Source: Thermohalobaculum sp039033215
Lineage (GTDB): Bacteria; Pseudomonadota; Alphaproteobacteria; Rhodobacterales; Rhodobacteraceae
NCBI GenBank assembly: GCA_039033215.1
Contig: JBCCDA010000011.1
Coordinates: forward strand, 1 to 64,000
Direction of reading: 5' to 3'
DNA length: 64,000 bases
In this document: piece after piece, positions 18,419 to 27,398 of the stretch
How positions within the stretch are numbered: position 1 is the stretch's first letter
Layout of the letters: every line of letters starts with the position of its first letter
The notes under the pieces: model-generated
Told to the model about the DNA's origin: nothing
Seen by the model: the letters and a program-made list of their open reading frames with translations, nothing else
Databases searched by the model: none
Program-made: the position numbers and the translations under genes

Positions 18419-19600
18419 GTGATCGCGCCCGTTATGCCAACGTATGCACGGGCACCGCTCGAATTCGAGCGGGGCGAAGGATCATGGCTGTTCACGACCG
18501 ATGGCGAGAAGTATCTCGACTTCGGTGCGGGAATTGCCGTGAATTGCCTTGGCCATGCCCATCCGAAGCTCGTGGAAGCTTTGGAAGGGCAGGCGCGACG
18601 ACTGTGGCATGTCTCCAACCTCTACGATATCCCGAACCAGCAGAGACTGGCAAAGCAACTGGTCGACGCGACCTTTGCCGACACGGTTTTCTTCTGCAAT
18701 TCGGGCGCAGAGGCCATGGAACTCGCGATCAAGATCGCGCGCAAGCACTACGCTGCCAAGGGCGAAGACCGCCACGAGATCATCACCTTCGAAGGTGCCT
18801 TCCATGGGCGGACGCTCGGCACGATCTCGTCGGTCTACACGAATCCCAAACTGGTGGATGGCTTCGGCCCGCTGCTGCCCGGGTTCATCAACCTGCCCTT
18901 CGGCGACCACGAGGCGCTGAAGGCGGCAATTGGCCCGAAGACTGCGGCGATCATGATCGAGCCCATCCAGGGCGAGGGCGGCATCCGCCCGGTCCCACAC
19001 CAGTGCCTCCGTGGCCTGCGGGAGCTCTGTGACGAACATGGCATCCTGCTGATCTTTGACGAGATCCAGTGCGGTGTCGGGCGCTCCGGCACGCTCTTCG
19101 CACATGAGCAGGCCGGCGTCACTCCGGACATCATGGGGATCGCAAAGGGCATTGGTGGCGGCTTCCCGCTGGGCGCGTGTCTTGCCACTGAGGACGCTGC
19201 GCAAGGCATGGTGCCAGGCACGCATGGCAGCACCTATGGGGGCAATCCACTCGGTTGCGCTGTCGGATCTGCCGTGATGGATGAAGTGACGGCACCCGGC
19301 TTTCTGGACGATGTAAAACGAAAGGCCAGCTATCTGCGCCAGCGCCTTTCGGAGCTGCAGGACGCCCATCCCGACCTGATCGCCGAGGTCCGTGGCGAGG
19401 GTCTGATGATCGGTATCCGCTTCACCGATGCGGCGCCCGTCGGCGATATGGTCGGCTTGGGCTATGCGGAGCACATGCTGACGGTGCCCGCTGCGGAGAA
19501 CACGATGCGATTGCTGCCGCCACTCAACGTCTCGGACGACGAATTGAGCGAGGCCGTCAGCCGGATCGACGCCGCCTGCAAGGCCAAGAAGGCTGCGTGA
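18419..19600 (+). CDS. argD: Acetylornithine aminotransferase
   Basis: A 393-residue class-III PLP aminotransferase that converts N-acetylglutamate semialdehyde to N-acetylornithine in arginine synthesis; members often also act on succinyl-diaminopimelate precursors. Visible motifs are FCNSGAEAMELAIKIARK (cofactor phosphate site), the IFDEIQCGVGRSG aspartate that binds the PLP ring, and the Schiff-base lysine in GIAKGIGGGFPLGA. It starts with GTG, preceded by GGAGA. The stop overlaps the argF start by one base (TGATG), so the pair is an operon. Confidence 0.96.
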   Translation: MIAPVMPTYARAPLEFERGEGSWLFTTDGEKYLDFGAGIAVNCLGHAHPKLVEALEGQARRLWHVSNLYDIPNQQRLAKQLVDATFADTVFFCNSGAEAMELAIKIARKHYAAKGEDRHEIITFEGAFHGRTLGTISSVYTNPKLVDGFGPLLPGFINLPFGDHEALKAAIGPKTAAIMIEPIQGEGGIRPVPHQCLRGLRELCDEHGILLIFDEIQCGVGRSGTLFAHEQAGVTPDIMGIAKGIGGGFPLGACLATEDAAQGMVPGTHGSTYGGNPLGCAVGSAVMDEVTAPGFLDDVKRKASYLRQRLSELQDAHPDLIAEVRGEGLMIGIRFTDAAPVGDMVGLGYAEHMLTVPAAENTMRLLPPLNVSDDELSEAVSRIDAACKAKKAA

Positions 19601-20511
19601 TGGGCAAGCACTTTCTGGACCTGGACCAGGTTTCCCCTGAGGAGCTCCGGGGAATCCTCAACGATTCCAGGCATATCAAAGACGCTCGTGTCGGTTGGCC
19701 CAAGGCCAGACCCGACGATGAGCAGCCGCTCAAGGACCGGATGGTCGCGTTGATCTTCGAGAAGCCGTCGACCCGAACGCGCATTTCCTTCGACGTGGGC
19801 GTGCGCCAAATGGGCGGCCAAACGATGGTGCTCAGCGGCTCTGAGATGCAGCTGGGCCATGGCGAGACCGTGGGAGACACGGCCCGCGTCCTGTCCCGCT
19901 ATGTCGACGCCATCATGATACGGACCTTCCAGAAGGCGACACTGGACGAACTGGCCGAGCACGCGACTGTCCCTGTTATCAACGGGCTCACCAACTACAG
20001 CCATCCTTGCCAGATCATGGCGGACGTCATGACCTTCGAGGAGCATCGCGGCCCGATCAAGGGCCGCAAGGTGGTGTGGTGCGGCGACGGCAACAACGTC
20101 TTCACCTCGTTCGCCCATGCGGCCCGCGCCTTCGACTTCCAGCTTGTCTATACGGGGCCGGAGACGCTCTCACCCGCCGATGACGTGATTGCCTATGGCA
20201 ACGTGACCGTGGACCGCGACGCGGAACGCGCCGTGCAGGAGGCGGATCTCGTCGTGGCGGATACTTGGCTGTCGATGCATGATGACGTCTCGGCCCGGGA
20301 CCGTCGTCACAACCAGCTGAAACCCTATCAGGTGACCGAGCCCCTGATGGAGCAGGCTGGCGCCGACGCCCTGTTCATGCACTGCCTGCCCGCCCACCGC
20401 GAGGAAGAGGTCACGTCCGAGGTCTTCGACGGCCCCCAATCGGTGGTCTTCGACGAGGCCGAGAACCGCCTGCATGTCCAAAAGGGCATCTTGCGGTGGT
20501 GTTTGGGCTAG
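19600..20511 (+). CDS. argF: Ornithine carbamoyltransferase
   Basis: A 303-residue anabolic ornithine transcarbamylase, which makes citrulline from ornithine and carbamoyl phosphate. The carbamoyl-phosphate loop EKPSTRTRISF is near residue 50, with GGQTMVLSGSEMQLGHGE, the HPCQIMAD motif, and the ornithine/catalytic cysteine loop MHCLPAHREEEV near the end. ATG at 19600 overlaps the argD stop; a GTG three bases earlier is less likely. A strong hairpin follows the stop. Confidence 0.97.
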   Translation: MGKHFLDLDQVSPEELRGILNDSRHIKDARVGWPKARPDDEQPLKDRMVALIFEKPSTRTRISFDVGVRQMGGQTMVLSGSEMQLGHGETVGDTARVLSRYVDAIMIRTFQKATLDELAEHATVPVINGLTNYSHPCQIMADVMTFEEHRGPIKGRKVVWCGDGNNVFTSFAHAARAFDFQLVYTGPETLSPADDVIAYGNVTVDRDAERAVQEADLVVADTWLSMHDDVSARDRRHNQLKPYQVTEPLMEQAGADALFMHCLPAHREEEVTSEVFDGPQSVVFDEAENRLHVQKGILRWCLG

Positions 20512-20518
20512 ACGACAC

Positions 20519-20549
20519 GGCCGTCTGCGCCATCCTGGCGCCGACGGCC
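20519..20549 (+). terminator. Hairpin terminator after argDF
   Basis: GGCCGTC pairs with GACGGCC and the inner GCGCC pairs with GGCGC around a five-base loop, a long, nearly continuous GC-rich stem starting 8 bases after the argF stop. No T-run follows. Confidence 0.65.
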
Positions 20550-20664
20550 ATCCTCTGCACACAATGGCGCGCTGCTCGAGCCTACCGCAGCAGTAGACCC
20601 CCACAATCCGCAACTGCCGCTCGGCTTCACTTCAGAGGTTGAACCGCATCCGGGGAAAGTCCGT

Positions 20665-21075
20665 CTAAGGCTTGGCGCCCTCAAATCCGGGGCGCCAATC
20701 GGTTCCGGTACGAATACAGTTTGTCGCCTTGCCACCCAACTTTTGGTCCGGGGCGTGCCACTTCATGAACCGCAATCCCTGATGGACCCGCGACCCATCG
20801 AGGATCACGCTGCCTGCCTCGAGGGCCTGAGTGTGCAAGTGTGAAACCAGATTGGCCCCGCCACGCGCTGTCCAAGCCCCGCACAAGCCGACTTTCCCAT
20901 CGGAGTTGAAGGTCTTCATCAGCACAAAGACGGTTGCTCCGCTTTGCCAGCTGAAGCCACCAACGGAATAGGACCGGTCCACAACCTGCCCCGAAATCGG
21001 CGTACCTCGTACCGCGCACCCCGCAAGCACGACCACGGCAGCACCGAATTGGATCAACCATCTCAAACGTCTCAT
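20665..21075 (-). CDS. Small lipoprotein of unknown function
   Basis: A 136-residue protein with a signal peptide ending in the lipobox VVLAGC, so the mature N-terminus should be a lipidated cysteine anchored in an envelope membrane. The rest (YSVGGFSWQSGATVFVLMK, GLCGAWTARGG, and a further CIRTG) suggests a compact periplasmic fold with a possible disulfide. A TTG directly precedes the ATG at 21075; the ATG is preferred, with GGAG seven bases upstream. It is convergent with argF. No family is recognised. Confidence 0.7.
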   Translation of the reverse strand: MRRLRWLIQFGAAVVVLAGCAVRGTPISGQVVDRSYSVGGFSWQSGATVFVLMKTFNSDGKVGLCGAWTARGGANLVSHLHTQALEAGSVILDGSRVHQGLRFMKWHAPDQKLGGKATNCIRTGTDWRPGFEGAKP

Positions 21076-21358
21076 CAAAAAGCTCCACTAAAATTCGATC
21101 GTCAAAATCCACCTTGACGGCACGAGGGTACCGCTGACCGGGTCGGTCGCTCTAGTGGTTTTTGCGCGGTGATCTGCGTCCATTTGGAACGCTTCTGACA
21201 GACGTGAGCATATGGAAAGCGTCCTTGTTAGCAGCAGACCAAGGGCGCGGGACACGTCCATGCGCGCAAAACGTTTCAAAGGCCGGACAGCGTTTAAACA
21301 AGATTTAACCAAACACTCCCTATCAGCGCGGGCACCCGTGATCGCTCAGGAGGCCCCC

Positions 21359-22114
21359 ATGCTGATGGAAATCGACGGCAAGTCAGAACTGCACAAGCCG
21401 ATCGTTCCGAACAAGGGCCGCATGATCATGGACGCCTTCGAGAAATACCGAGTTCGGTCCTTCGCCGATCTGGGTGCCTGCTGGGGAGTCAACGCGGGGT
21501 ACACGTATCAAGCACTCATGTCCTTCAACATCGAGAAGGCCTATGTTGTGGATACCCACGTCACCAAGATCGCCGAGCAGCGGTCCAAACTGTACCCAAA
21601 CCTGCAGTTCGTGACCGGAGAGATCGGGTATCAGGACACCGTTGACCAGATCCCGGGCGTCGACGCGATCATCCTCTACGATATGCTGGTCCATCAGGCG
21701 AACCCCGACTGGGACAAGATCATCGACATGTACGCGCCGAAAACGCGCGTTTTCGTGGTCTACAACCAGCAGTGGACGGGCTCGCAGCACACCCAGCGCC
21801 TGGTCGATCTGGGCAAGGAAGCGTATCTGAAGAACACGCCAGGTGGCACCAATGATGCGGGTGTCCGGGTCGACAAGCGAATAGACGAGCTATTCGACAA
21901 CCTCGACAAGAAGCACCCGCTCTTCGACAAGACCTACCGCGACGCCCACAACTATTGGCAATGGGGCATCACCGATGCGGACCTGATCGCCGCCATGTGG
22001 CGGAACAACTTCAAGCTCGACTGGATGAACAATTTTGGGGCGTTCTATGGCCCGCTCCCGAACTTCGAGAACCACGGGTTCTTCTTCGTCAAGAACACAC
22101 CCCGCGAATACTGA
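21359..22114 (+). CDS. SAM-dependent methyltransferase-like protein
   Basis: A 251-residue protein with a Rossmann-type core: FADLGACWGVNAGYTY resembles the glycine-rich SAM-binding loop (motif I), and AYVVDTH fits the acidic end of strand 2. The block DAIILYDMLVHQANPDWDKII resembles motif IV. The substrate is unknown; the C-terminal half (WQWGITDADLI, NNFGAFYGPLP) is unfamiliar. The ATG at 21359 follows CAGGAGG at proper spacing; the longer open frame from 21212 lacks such a site and reads as basic filler. It stands alone between a lipoprotein gene and the Nudix gene. Confidence 0.7.
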   Translation: MLMEIDGKSELHKPIVPNKGRMIMDAFEKYRVRSFADLGACWGVNAGYTYQALMSFNIEKAYVVDTHVTKIAEQRSKLYPNLQFVTGEIGYQDTVDQIPGVDAIILYDMLVHQANPDWDKIIDMYAPKTRVFVVYNQQWTGSQHTQRLVDLGKEAYLKNTPGGTNDAGVRVDKRIDELFDNLDKKHPLFDKTYRDAHNYWQWGITDADLIAAMWRNNFKLDWMNNFGAFYGPLPNFENHGFFFVKNTPREY

Positions 22115-22195
22115 GCGACGTCACCCGACACCTACACCGAGGATCGGGTTGCGCGGCCCAGGTCATTCCGAACCGTCAGACGGGCGGCAAGACGC

Positions 22196-22636
22196 TCATA
22201 CAAGACCCAACCGAAGGGCGCGGGTCACCATCACCCGGTCGCCCTCGATGTCCAGTTTCCGCGCGGCGTCAGCGGGCGCCATCCAGACGGGTTGGTGCCA
22301 GCCCTCGGTCGGCGGGCCATGGCGGCGTACAGCGCGCGCGAGGTAGATGGCCTGCACCTTGCGGGCCCAAAAGCCGTAATCGGGCAGGTAGACGAAACGC
22401 TGGAACGTGCCCAAGAGACGGACGGGTGCAATGCGCCAGCCCGTTTCCTCGAAGCATTCACGGTGGAGCGCCTGAAGCGGGCTCTCGCCAGGGTCGATGC
22501 CCCCACCCGGAAGCTGCAGTTCGCCGCGCTCGTCGACCAGCAGCAAGTGGCCGTCCGCACCCGGGATAACCGCATAGACACCGGGTCTGTCGCGGTAGGG
22601 CCGCCCACGCAGCCAAGGTTCGCCGATCCGTCGCAT
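22196..22636 (-). CDS. Nudix hydrolase
   Basis: A 146-residue pyrophosphohydrolase. The full Nudix box is visible (GGIDPGE, seven residues, RECFEETGW at about residues 49-71), providing the Mg-binding glutamates. Such enzymes cleave nucleoside diphosphates linked to a moiety X; the substrate cannot be read from sequence. The start MRRIGEPW at 22636 is more natural than the longer frame at 22678. It is divergent from hslO, with about 100 bases between them. Confidence 0.9.
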   Translation of the reverse strand: MRRIGEPWLRGRPYRDRPGVYAVIPGADGHLLLVDERGELQLPGGGIDPGESPLQALHRECFEETGWRIAPVRLLGTFQRFVYLPDYGFWARKVQAIYLARAVRRHGPPTEGWHQPVWMAPADAARKLDIEGDRVMVTRALRLGLV

Positions 22637-22734
22637 GGCCCTCTGATGCCAGCATGGCCCGGGGCGGGAAACGGGCATTTGCGCGCAGGGGGGAGAGGTA
22701 CTATGTCGTGCGCCTCAACCCACCCGGAGGCGCC

Positions 22735-23703
22735 ATGACCACCCCGGACGATACCGTCCTGCCGTTCCAGCTGCCGCGCGCCAACACGCGGGGCAGGGTC
22801 GTGCGGCTGGACCGGACGCTTCAGAACATCCTGGACCAACACCGCTACCCGACGGCGGTCTCGGCCCTGGTGGCGGAGGCCGTGCTTATAACGGCGCTGG
22901 TCGGAGCCGCGGTCAAGCTGCGCTGGAAGTTATCGCTTCAGGTGCGGGGCGACGGGCCTGTGCGGCTGATCGCAACCGATTGGTATGCGCCAGAGGAGGA
23001 CGGTCAGCCCGCAAGGATACGGGCCTATGCAGGGTTCGACCGCGGCGAGGTTGCGTCGATGCGCGCCACGCCCTTCAGGATGCTGGGCGAGGGTGTTTTC
23101 GGCCTGACGATCGATCAGGGACCCGACATGCGGCCCTATCAGGGGGTGACGCCCCTGTCGGGAACCTCGCTGGCCGCGTGCGCCGAGACGTACTTTGCCC
23201 AGTCGGAACAGCTGGCGACGCGGATCCTGACGGTGTCGGGGGAGGCGACCGAGCCTGGTCAGCCCAGCGTCTGGCGTGCGGGTGGCATGATCCTGCAGCA
23301 GATGCCGTCTGACGGGGGCATCGTTCCCGACGCGCCATCAGGGTTGGACGGGCTGATGACCGCAGATGACGTCGCCAACATGGGCGACGGGGCCGAGGAC
23401 TGGGCGCGCGTCAACATCCTGGCGGAGACCGCGGAGGCACACGAGCTGGTCGGTCCCCATGTGAGCCCGGAGGCATTGTTGACGCGGCTGTTCCACGAGG
23501 AGGGCCCGGTGGTCTTTGATGCCCAGCCAGTGGTCTTCGGCTGCACCTGCTCGGCTGAGCGGGTCGAGGCCGCAATGTCAGGCTACACGGCCGCGGAATT
23601 GGCCAGCATGACGACGGAGGACGGCACCCTAACGGCGGACTGCCAGTTCTGCGGCGCGCACTACGCATTCGACCCGGCGACCTTGGGGACCGATGCGACA
23701 TGA
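22735..23703 (+). CDS. hslO: Hsp33 redox-regulated chaperone
   Basis: A 322-residue Hsp33 that holds unfolding proteins during oxidative stress in the cytoplasm. The C-terminal zinc switch is present as CTC (about residue 264) and CQFC (about 299), the four cysteines that form disulfides on activation. The N-terminal domain has the expected LRWKLSLQVRGDGPVRLI. The ATG at 22735 follows GGAGG; the frame extends upstream only as noise. Convergence with a DMT transporter gene follows after a 136-base gap with no clear signal. Confidence 0.94.
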   Translation: MTTPDDTVLPFQLPRANTRGRVVRLDRTLQNILDQHRYPTAVSALVAEAVLITALVGAAVKLRWKLSLQVRGDGPVRLIATDWYAPEEDGQPARIRAYAGFDRGEVASMRATPFRMLGEGVFGLTIDQGPDMRPYQGVTPLSGTSLAACAETYFAQSEQLATRILTVSGEATEPGQPSVWRAGGMILQQMPSDGGIVPDAPSGLDGLMTADDVANMGDGAEDWARVNILAETAEAHELVGPHVSPEALLTRLFHEEGPVVFDAQPVVFGCTCSAERVEAAMSGYTAAELASMTTEDGTLTADCQFCGAHYAFDPATLGTDAT

Positions 23704-23839
23704 GGCCCCGGCCCCGAGAACGCTTCGGTTGAACGCCCGACGGCCCCAGAGCACCCAGCTGTCTGCCGCGCGGCAAACGCCTGCTCTCAACCCAGATCGC
23801 TGAAGAAGCGGTGCTCCGGAGACTGTCCGGGATGCCGAA

Positions 23840-24742
23840 CTACTGCTTGGTTTGCCCGGCGCTATCGTCTTCGACAGAAAGCAGATCCGGAGCATCGGCG
23901 GTTGTCTTGATCGAAGCGAAAACCGCAAACAGAACCAGACCCCCGCCAATCAACGTAGCGACGGTCGGAATCTCCAGGAAGATGATGAAGGCCAGAATGG
24001 GGGCCAAGGGAACTTCCAGCGCGACAATCAGCGCCGTCTGGCCCGACGGGACACGCTTCGCGCCTTCGGCCAGTGTTACCGATGCAATAGCGAACAGCAG
24101 ACCGAACGCGGCAAGCACGAGGATCTCAAAGGGCGCTGTGTGGAACGGCGATCCAAAGATCAGGGACGGCGGCACAAGCAACAGCGATTGAAGGACAGAC
24201 GGACCCGCGCCGGGCGTGTCGGGGAACTTGCGGTAGATGACCATGATCGTGGCCATGGCCGTGGTCATAGCAAGCGCCAGACCGTCGCCCTGCAGGCTGA
24301 TCTGCCCAAGCGAACCGGATACGATGATACCGACGCCGACCAGCGCCAAGATCGACCCGACGAGCGTTCTGGCCGTGATGCGTTCTCCGATCGCCGCCCA
24401 CGCGAGAACGGCTGCGATCAACGGGGCCACCGCATAGATGAAAGAGACGTTCGCGATCGACGTCAGCTTGAATGCGGGGATGAATGCCGCGGTGCCAAGT
24501 GCACCGATGACCCCGACTGCCCAACCGCTTTTTCCCATCTCGAAGACGTTTCGCTGGAACGAGCGTTGCGAGATCGTCCACCCGGTCGTGAAGCCGGCAG
24601 CGAACACACCGCGCCAAAAGATGACCGACCATGCGCTAGCAACGACCCCTTTGGTGAAGATGCCAGCCGTGCTGTACGTGACGGCTGCCGCTACAAGCAG
24701 CAGAAGACCGACAGAGTACTGTGATCGTGTCGCCCCGGCCAT
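23840..24742 (-). CDS. DMT-superfamily (EamA) transporter
   Basis: A 300-residue inner-membrane protein with about ten hydrophobic segments and the internal duplication of EamA transporters, which usually export amino acids or other metabolites. The first repeat contains YSTAGIFTKG and the second AEGAKRVPSGQTALIVALEVPLAPI, the classic second-repeat signature. The start at 24742 follows AGAGG; a longer frame to 24847 is rejected. It is divergent from a LysR gene that is its likely regulator. Confidence 0.88.
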   Translation of the reverse strand: MAGATRSQYSVGLLLLVAAAVTYSTAGIFTKGVVASAWSVIFWRGVFAAGFTTGWTISQRSFQRNVFEMGKSGWAVGVIGALGTAAFIPAFKLTSIANVSFIYAVAPLIAAVLAWAAIGERITARTLVGSILALVGVGIIVSGSLGQISLQGDGLALAMTTAMATIMVIYRKFPDTPGAGPSVLQSLLLVPPSLIFGSPFHTAPFEILVLAAFGLLFAIASVTLAEGAKRVPSGQTALIVALEVPLAPILAFIIFLEIPTVATLIGGGLVLFAVFASIKTTADAPDLLSVEDDSAGQTKQ

Positions 24743-24899
24743 CGCAACCTCTATGAATGAAGAAAGCTCATCTGTTATCGTTGATTGGCACTTCGTGGAA
24801 AGTTCCCAAATGCTCAATAAGTGGACAATGATCTGGATTGACCTCACTAGACAAACGAGAATGTCTGGTGCTCTGGATTAAAAAATATATTGTATGTGA

Positions 24900-25823
24900 A
24901 TGGTAAGATCGATCATGCCGCTCAACGCCTTGCGCGCCTTCGAGGCGGCAGCTCGGCATCAGAGCTTCAAGCGTGCTGCGGATGAGCTGTCCGTGACACC
25001 CGCTGCTGTGAGTCATCAGATCAAATCCCTGGAACAGCGTGTGGGCGTGCCGCTGTTCGTTCGGATGACCAGAGCGCTACGCCTCACCGATGCGGGCAGG
25101 GGGGCTCTGCCACTTGTCTCGCAAGGTCTGGACCGTCTGGCAGAGGCCGTAGACCTCATCAAAGAACATGCCCGTGACGATCTGCTCACGATCAGTGTCA
25201 GCCCGTCGTTCGGATCGATGTGGCTTGTGCCGCGGCTCGATCAGTTCCGCCAGTTGCATCCCGATGTCGAGATCCGTCTCGACGGCACGGACCGACTGGT
25301 AAACGTCGGTCTGGGCGAGGCGGACGTTGCGATACGATACGGTCCTGGCGGCTACACGGGTGTCCAGAGTGATGTGTTGTTCAGCCAGCGCAACACGCCC
25401 GTTTGTAGCCCGGATCTGCTTTCGGGCGACATCGCTTTGCATCGGCCCGAGGATCTCGCACATCACACCCTGCTGCACATCGACTGGAAAGACGCCGAGG
25501 CAAGCTGGCAGATGTGGCTTCTTGCGGCGGGCCTCTCACAGATCGACGGCATTCGAGGTCCAAGGTTTAGTGAGGAAAGCATGGCCGTGCAGGCCGCACT
25601 TGACGGTCACGGTGTCGCCCTCGTCGGCGATAGGCTGATTGCGGATCATCTGGCGTCAGGCCGCCTCGTGCGTCCTTTCGACAGGAGCCTGAGCACCCCA
25701 CTGTCGTTTTCGTATCATCTGCTCAGCGCCAAAGACGGTGCCCTTCCGGCAAAAGTCGCTGCCTTCCGCAACTGGCTCCTTGGAGAAGCTTCGACCGCCG
25801 TGCATGAGCGCAACAAGGCATGA
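24900..25823 (+). CDS. LysR-family regulator, GcvA-like
   Basis: A 307-residue LysR-type regulator: N-terminal winged helix-turn-helix (LRAFEAAARHQSFKRAADEL, then SVTPAAVSHQIKSLEQ) and a periplasmic-binding-protein-like effector domain from about residue 95. The VTPAAVSHQIK sequence is typical of the GcvA subgroup. The frame opens at 24900 (ATG) but an ATG at 24915 (MPLNALRAFE) with GGTAAG upstream is equally good. Divergence from the EamA transporter across a 157-base AT-rich gap suggests it controls that gene and itself. Convergent with the LysE gene. Confidence 0.9.
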   Translation: MVRSIMPLNALRAFEAAARHQSFKRAADELSVTPAAVSHQIKSLEQRVGVPLFVRMTRALRLTDAGRGALPLVSQGLDRLAEAVDLIKEHARDDLLTISVSPSFGSMWLVPRLDQFRQLHPDVEIRLDGTDRLVNVGLGEADVAIRYGPGGYTGVQSDVLFSQRNTPVCSPDLLSGDIALHRPEDLAHHTLLHIDWKDAEASWQMWLLAAGLSQIDGIRGPRFSEESMAVQAALDGHGVALVGDRLIADHLASGRLVRPFDRSLSTPLSFSYHLLSAKDGALPAKVAAFRNWLLGEASTAVHERNKA

Positions 25824-25860
25824 AGAACCCACATTGCAAGCTGCCCGGCTGACCCGGGTG

Positions 25861-26466
25861 TCAAAAACGTCCGATCACGAGCGGAACAATAGCTGCGATC
25901 AGCACGATTGCCGCCCCGACATTGAACACAACCGCGAACTTTTGACGGCGCAGAAACGTTTGAAGAAAGGCACCGCCGCTGGCCCAGATCAGCAGAGTGA
26001 CGCCTGCTGCAAACGCCAGTGTCAGTGCAGCGATCAGGATGTCTGCCGAAGTGCTGTCGCTTGGCAGATACGTGACCGTCGCACCCGTTGTGACAGCCCA
26101 GGCCTTGGGGTTTATCCACTGAAAAGTGACACCAGCCCAGAAACCAACCGGTGGCTGGCTGGATTCCTGATCCCTGATCCGGCCGCTCATTGCGATCCTG
26201 AGAGCGATCCACAACAGGAAACCTGCGCCCGCAAGTGTCATTGCGATCTGAAGCTTCGGGGACGTGGCAATCACTGCGCCCAACCCCGCACCAACCGAAG
26301 CAATCTGAAGGGCGGAGCCAATGGCAATTCCTGCGATCAGCGGCATCGCACCAAGCAGGCCCGCCCGCGCTGCCGCCGTGAGGACCATCATGTTGTTCGG
26401 ACCCGGCGTCACTGTCATGACAAGGCAAAAGACAAGGAACGGGATCAGTATGGCGAAATCCGTCAT
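25861..26466 (-). CDS. LysE/RhtB-family amino acid exporter
   Basis: A 201-residue six-helix exporter. The family signature TPGPNNMMVL is near residue 20, and FQWINPKAWAVTTGA near residue 115 matches the NPK motif. Substrates of the family are amino acids and related compounds. Its start overlaps the stop of the upstream EamA gene by four bases (ATGA), so the two are an operon with the hydroquinone reductase gene before them. Confidence 0.93.
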   Translation of the reverse strand: MTDFAILIPFLVFCLVMTVTPGPNNMMVLTAAARAGLLGAMPLIAGIAIGSALQIASVGAGLGAVIATSPKLQIAMTLAGAGFLLWIALRIAMSGRIRDQESSQPPVGFWAGVTFQWINPKAWAVTTGATVTYLPSDSTSADILIAALTLAFAAGVTLLIWASGGAFLQTFLRRQKFAVVFNVGAAIVLIAAIVPLVIGRF

Positions 26467-27398
26467 CCCTGCGCCTCGGTGTTTGGGCCTTTGAGAGTTC
26501 GCGTCGACCCCGGCGCACTGGCAAAGGCCCAGATGCCAACCGCGACCAGCAAGACGCCAACACCCGTCAGCATGGAAAGCGGCTCACCAAGCAGCACGAA
26601 ACCACCCAGAACCGTCAGAGCGGGAACCACAGCACCGCTGACAGCGGCGACACTGGCTCCAAGATGCTGGATGGCGGCCCCATACGCGGCCAGCCCCAAA
26701 AGCCCGGCCAACACGCCTTGGGCTGCGATCTGCAGCGCAATGTCCGGAGCCGCGGCGCCTAGAAGCCTGGTGTAGGGCAGGGTCATCCAGAGTGGTGTGA
26801 TCAGAACTGCCGACCAGAAACAGATGAGCGCCGCACCATGCCAGGGATCCAATCCACTCTGACGAAAAGCGACCGTGTAGACCGCCCAAAGGGCTCCGGC
26901 CGAAAGGAACAGGGCATCGCCAAACAAAACATTTGGTCCACCAGAGGAGTTCGAGAGCGCCGACCCGACCACGCAGGCGGTGCCGAGAACGATGATGCCG
27001 AGGCTGATAACGGATCCTTTGCTGAAACGCTCGCCGAGGACGGTGACACTTAGCAGCGCCACGAAGACCGGCATCGACCCTGGCAGGAGCGCACCCATGT
27101 GGCTGACCGGTGCGAACTGTGCACCAGCCATACCCAACAACCCAAACGGCAAGCCACCGCCGACAACGATCAGCACTAGACTCCAGATCGGCGCCGTCGC
27201 CGGCAGAACTCCCTTGCGCATCAAGACCGGCGACAAGGCGATGGCGGGGATCACATAGCGCAGAAGTGCCAGATCAATCGGGGTCAATGCGGTCGTAACC
27301 CCGAACCGGGTCGCCAATTGCCACGAGGCCCCGATCAGGACCGTCGCGATCCAGGCAAGAACGCCCACGCCATAGTTTAGTTTCGCGCTATCCGGCAT
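26463..27398 (-). CDS. DMT-superfamily (EamA) transporter
   Basis: A 311-residue membrane protein with about ten helices and two EamA repeats (GASWQLATRFGVTT in the first, SVAAVSGAVVPALTVLGGFVLLGE in the second). It overlaps both neighbours: its ATG at 27398 lies inside the end of the hydroquinone reductase gene and its stop overlaps the lysE start. A TTG at 27413 is an alternative start. The translation coupling implies joint function, perhaps efflux of a product, but substrate is unknown. It is not closely similar to the EamA protein at 23.8 kb. Confidence 0.88.
   Translation of the reverse strand: MPDSAKLNYGVGVLAWIATVLIGASWQLATRFGVTTALTPIDLALLRYVIPAIALSPVLMRKGVLPATAPIWSLVLIVVGGGLPFGLLGMAGAQFAPVSHMGALLPGSMPVFVALLSVTVLGERFSKGSVISLGIIVLGTACVVGSALSNSSGGPNVLFGDALFLSAGALWAVYTVAFRQSGLDPWHGAALICFWSAVLITPLWMTLPYTRLLGAAAPDIALQIAAQGVLAGLLGLAAYGAAIQHLGASVAAVSGAVVPALTVLGGFVLLGEPLSMLTGVGVLLVAVGIWAFASAPGSTRTLKGPNTEAQG

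Noticed and set aside
18482..19474. 330-residue minus-strand frame opposite argD
   Set aside because: Antisense shadow of argD with no independent features.
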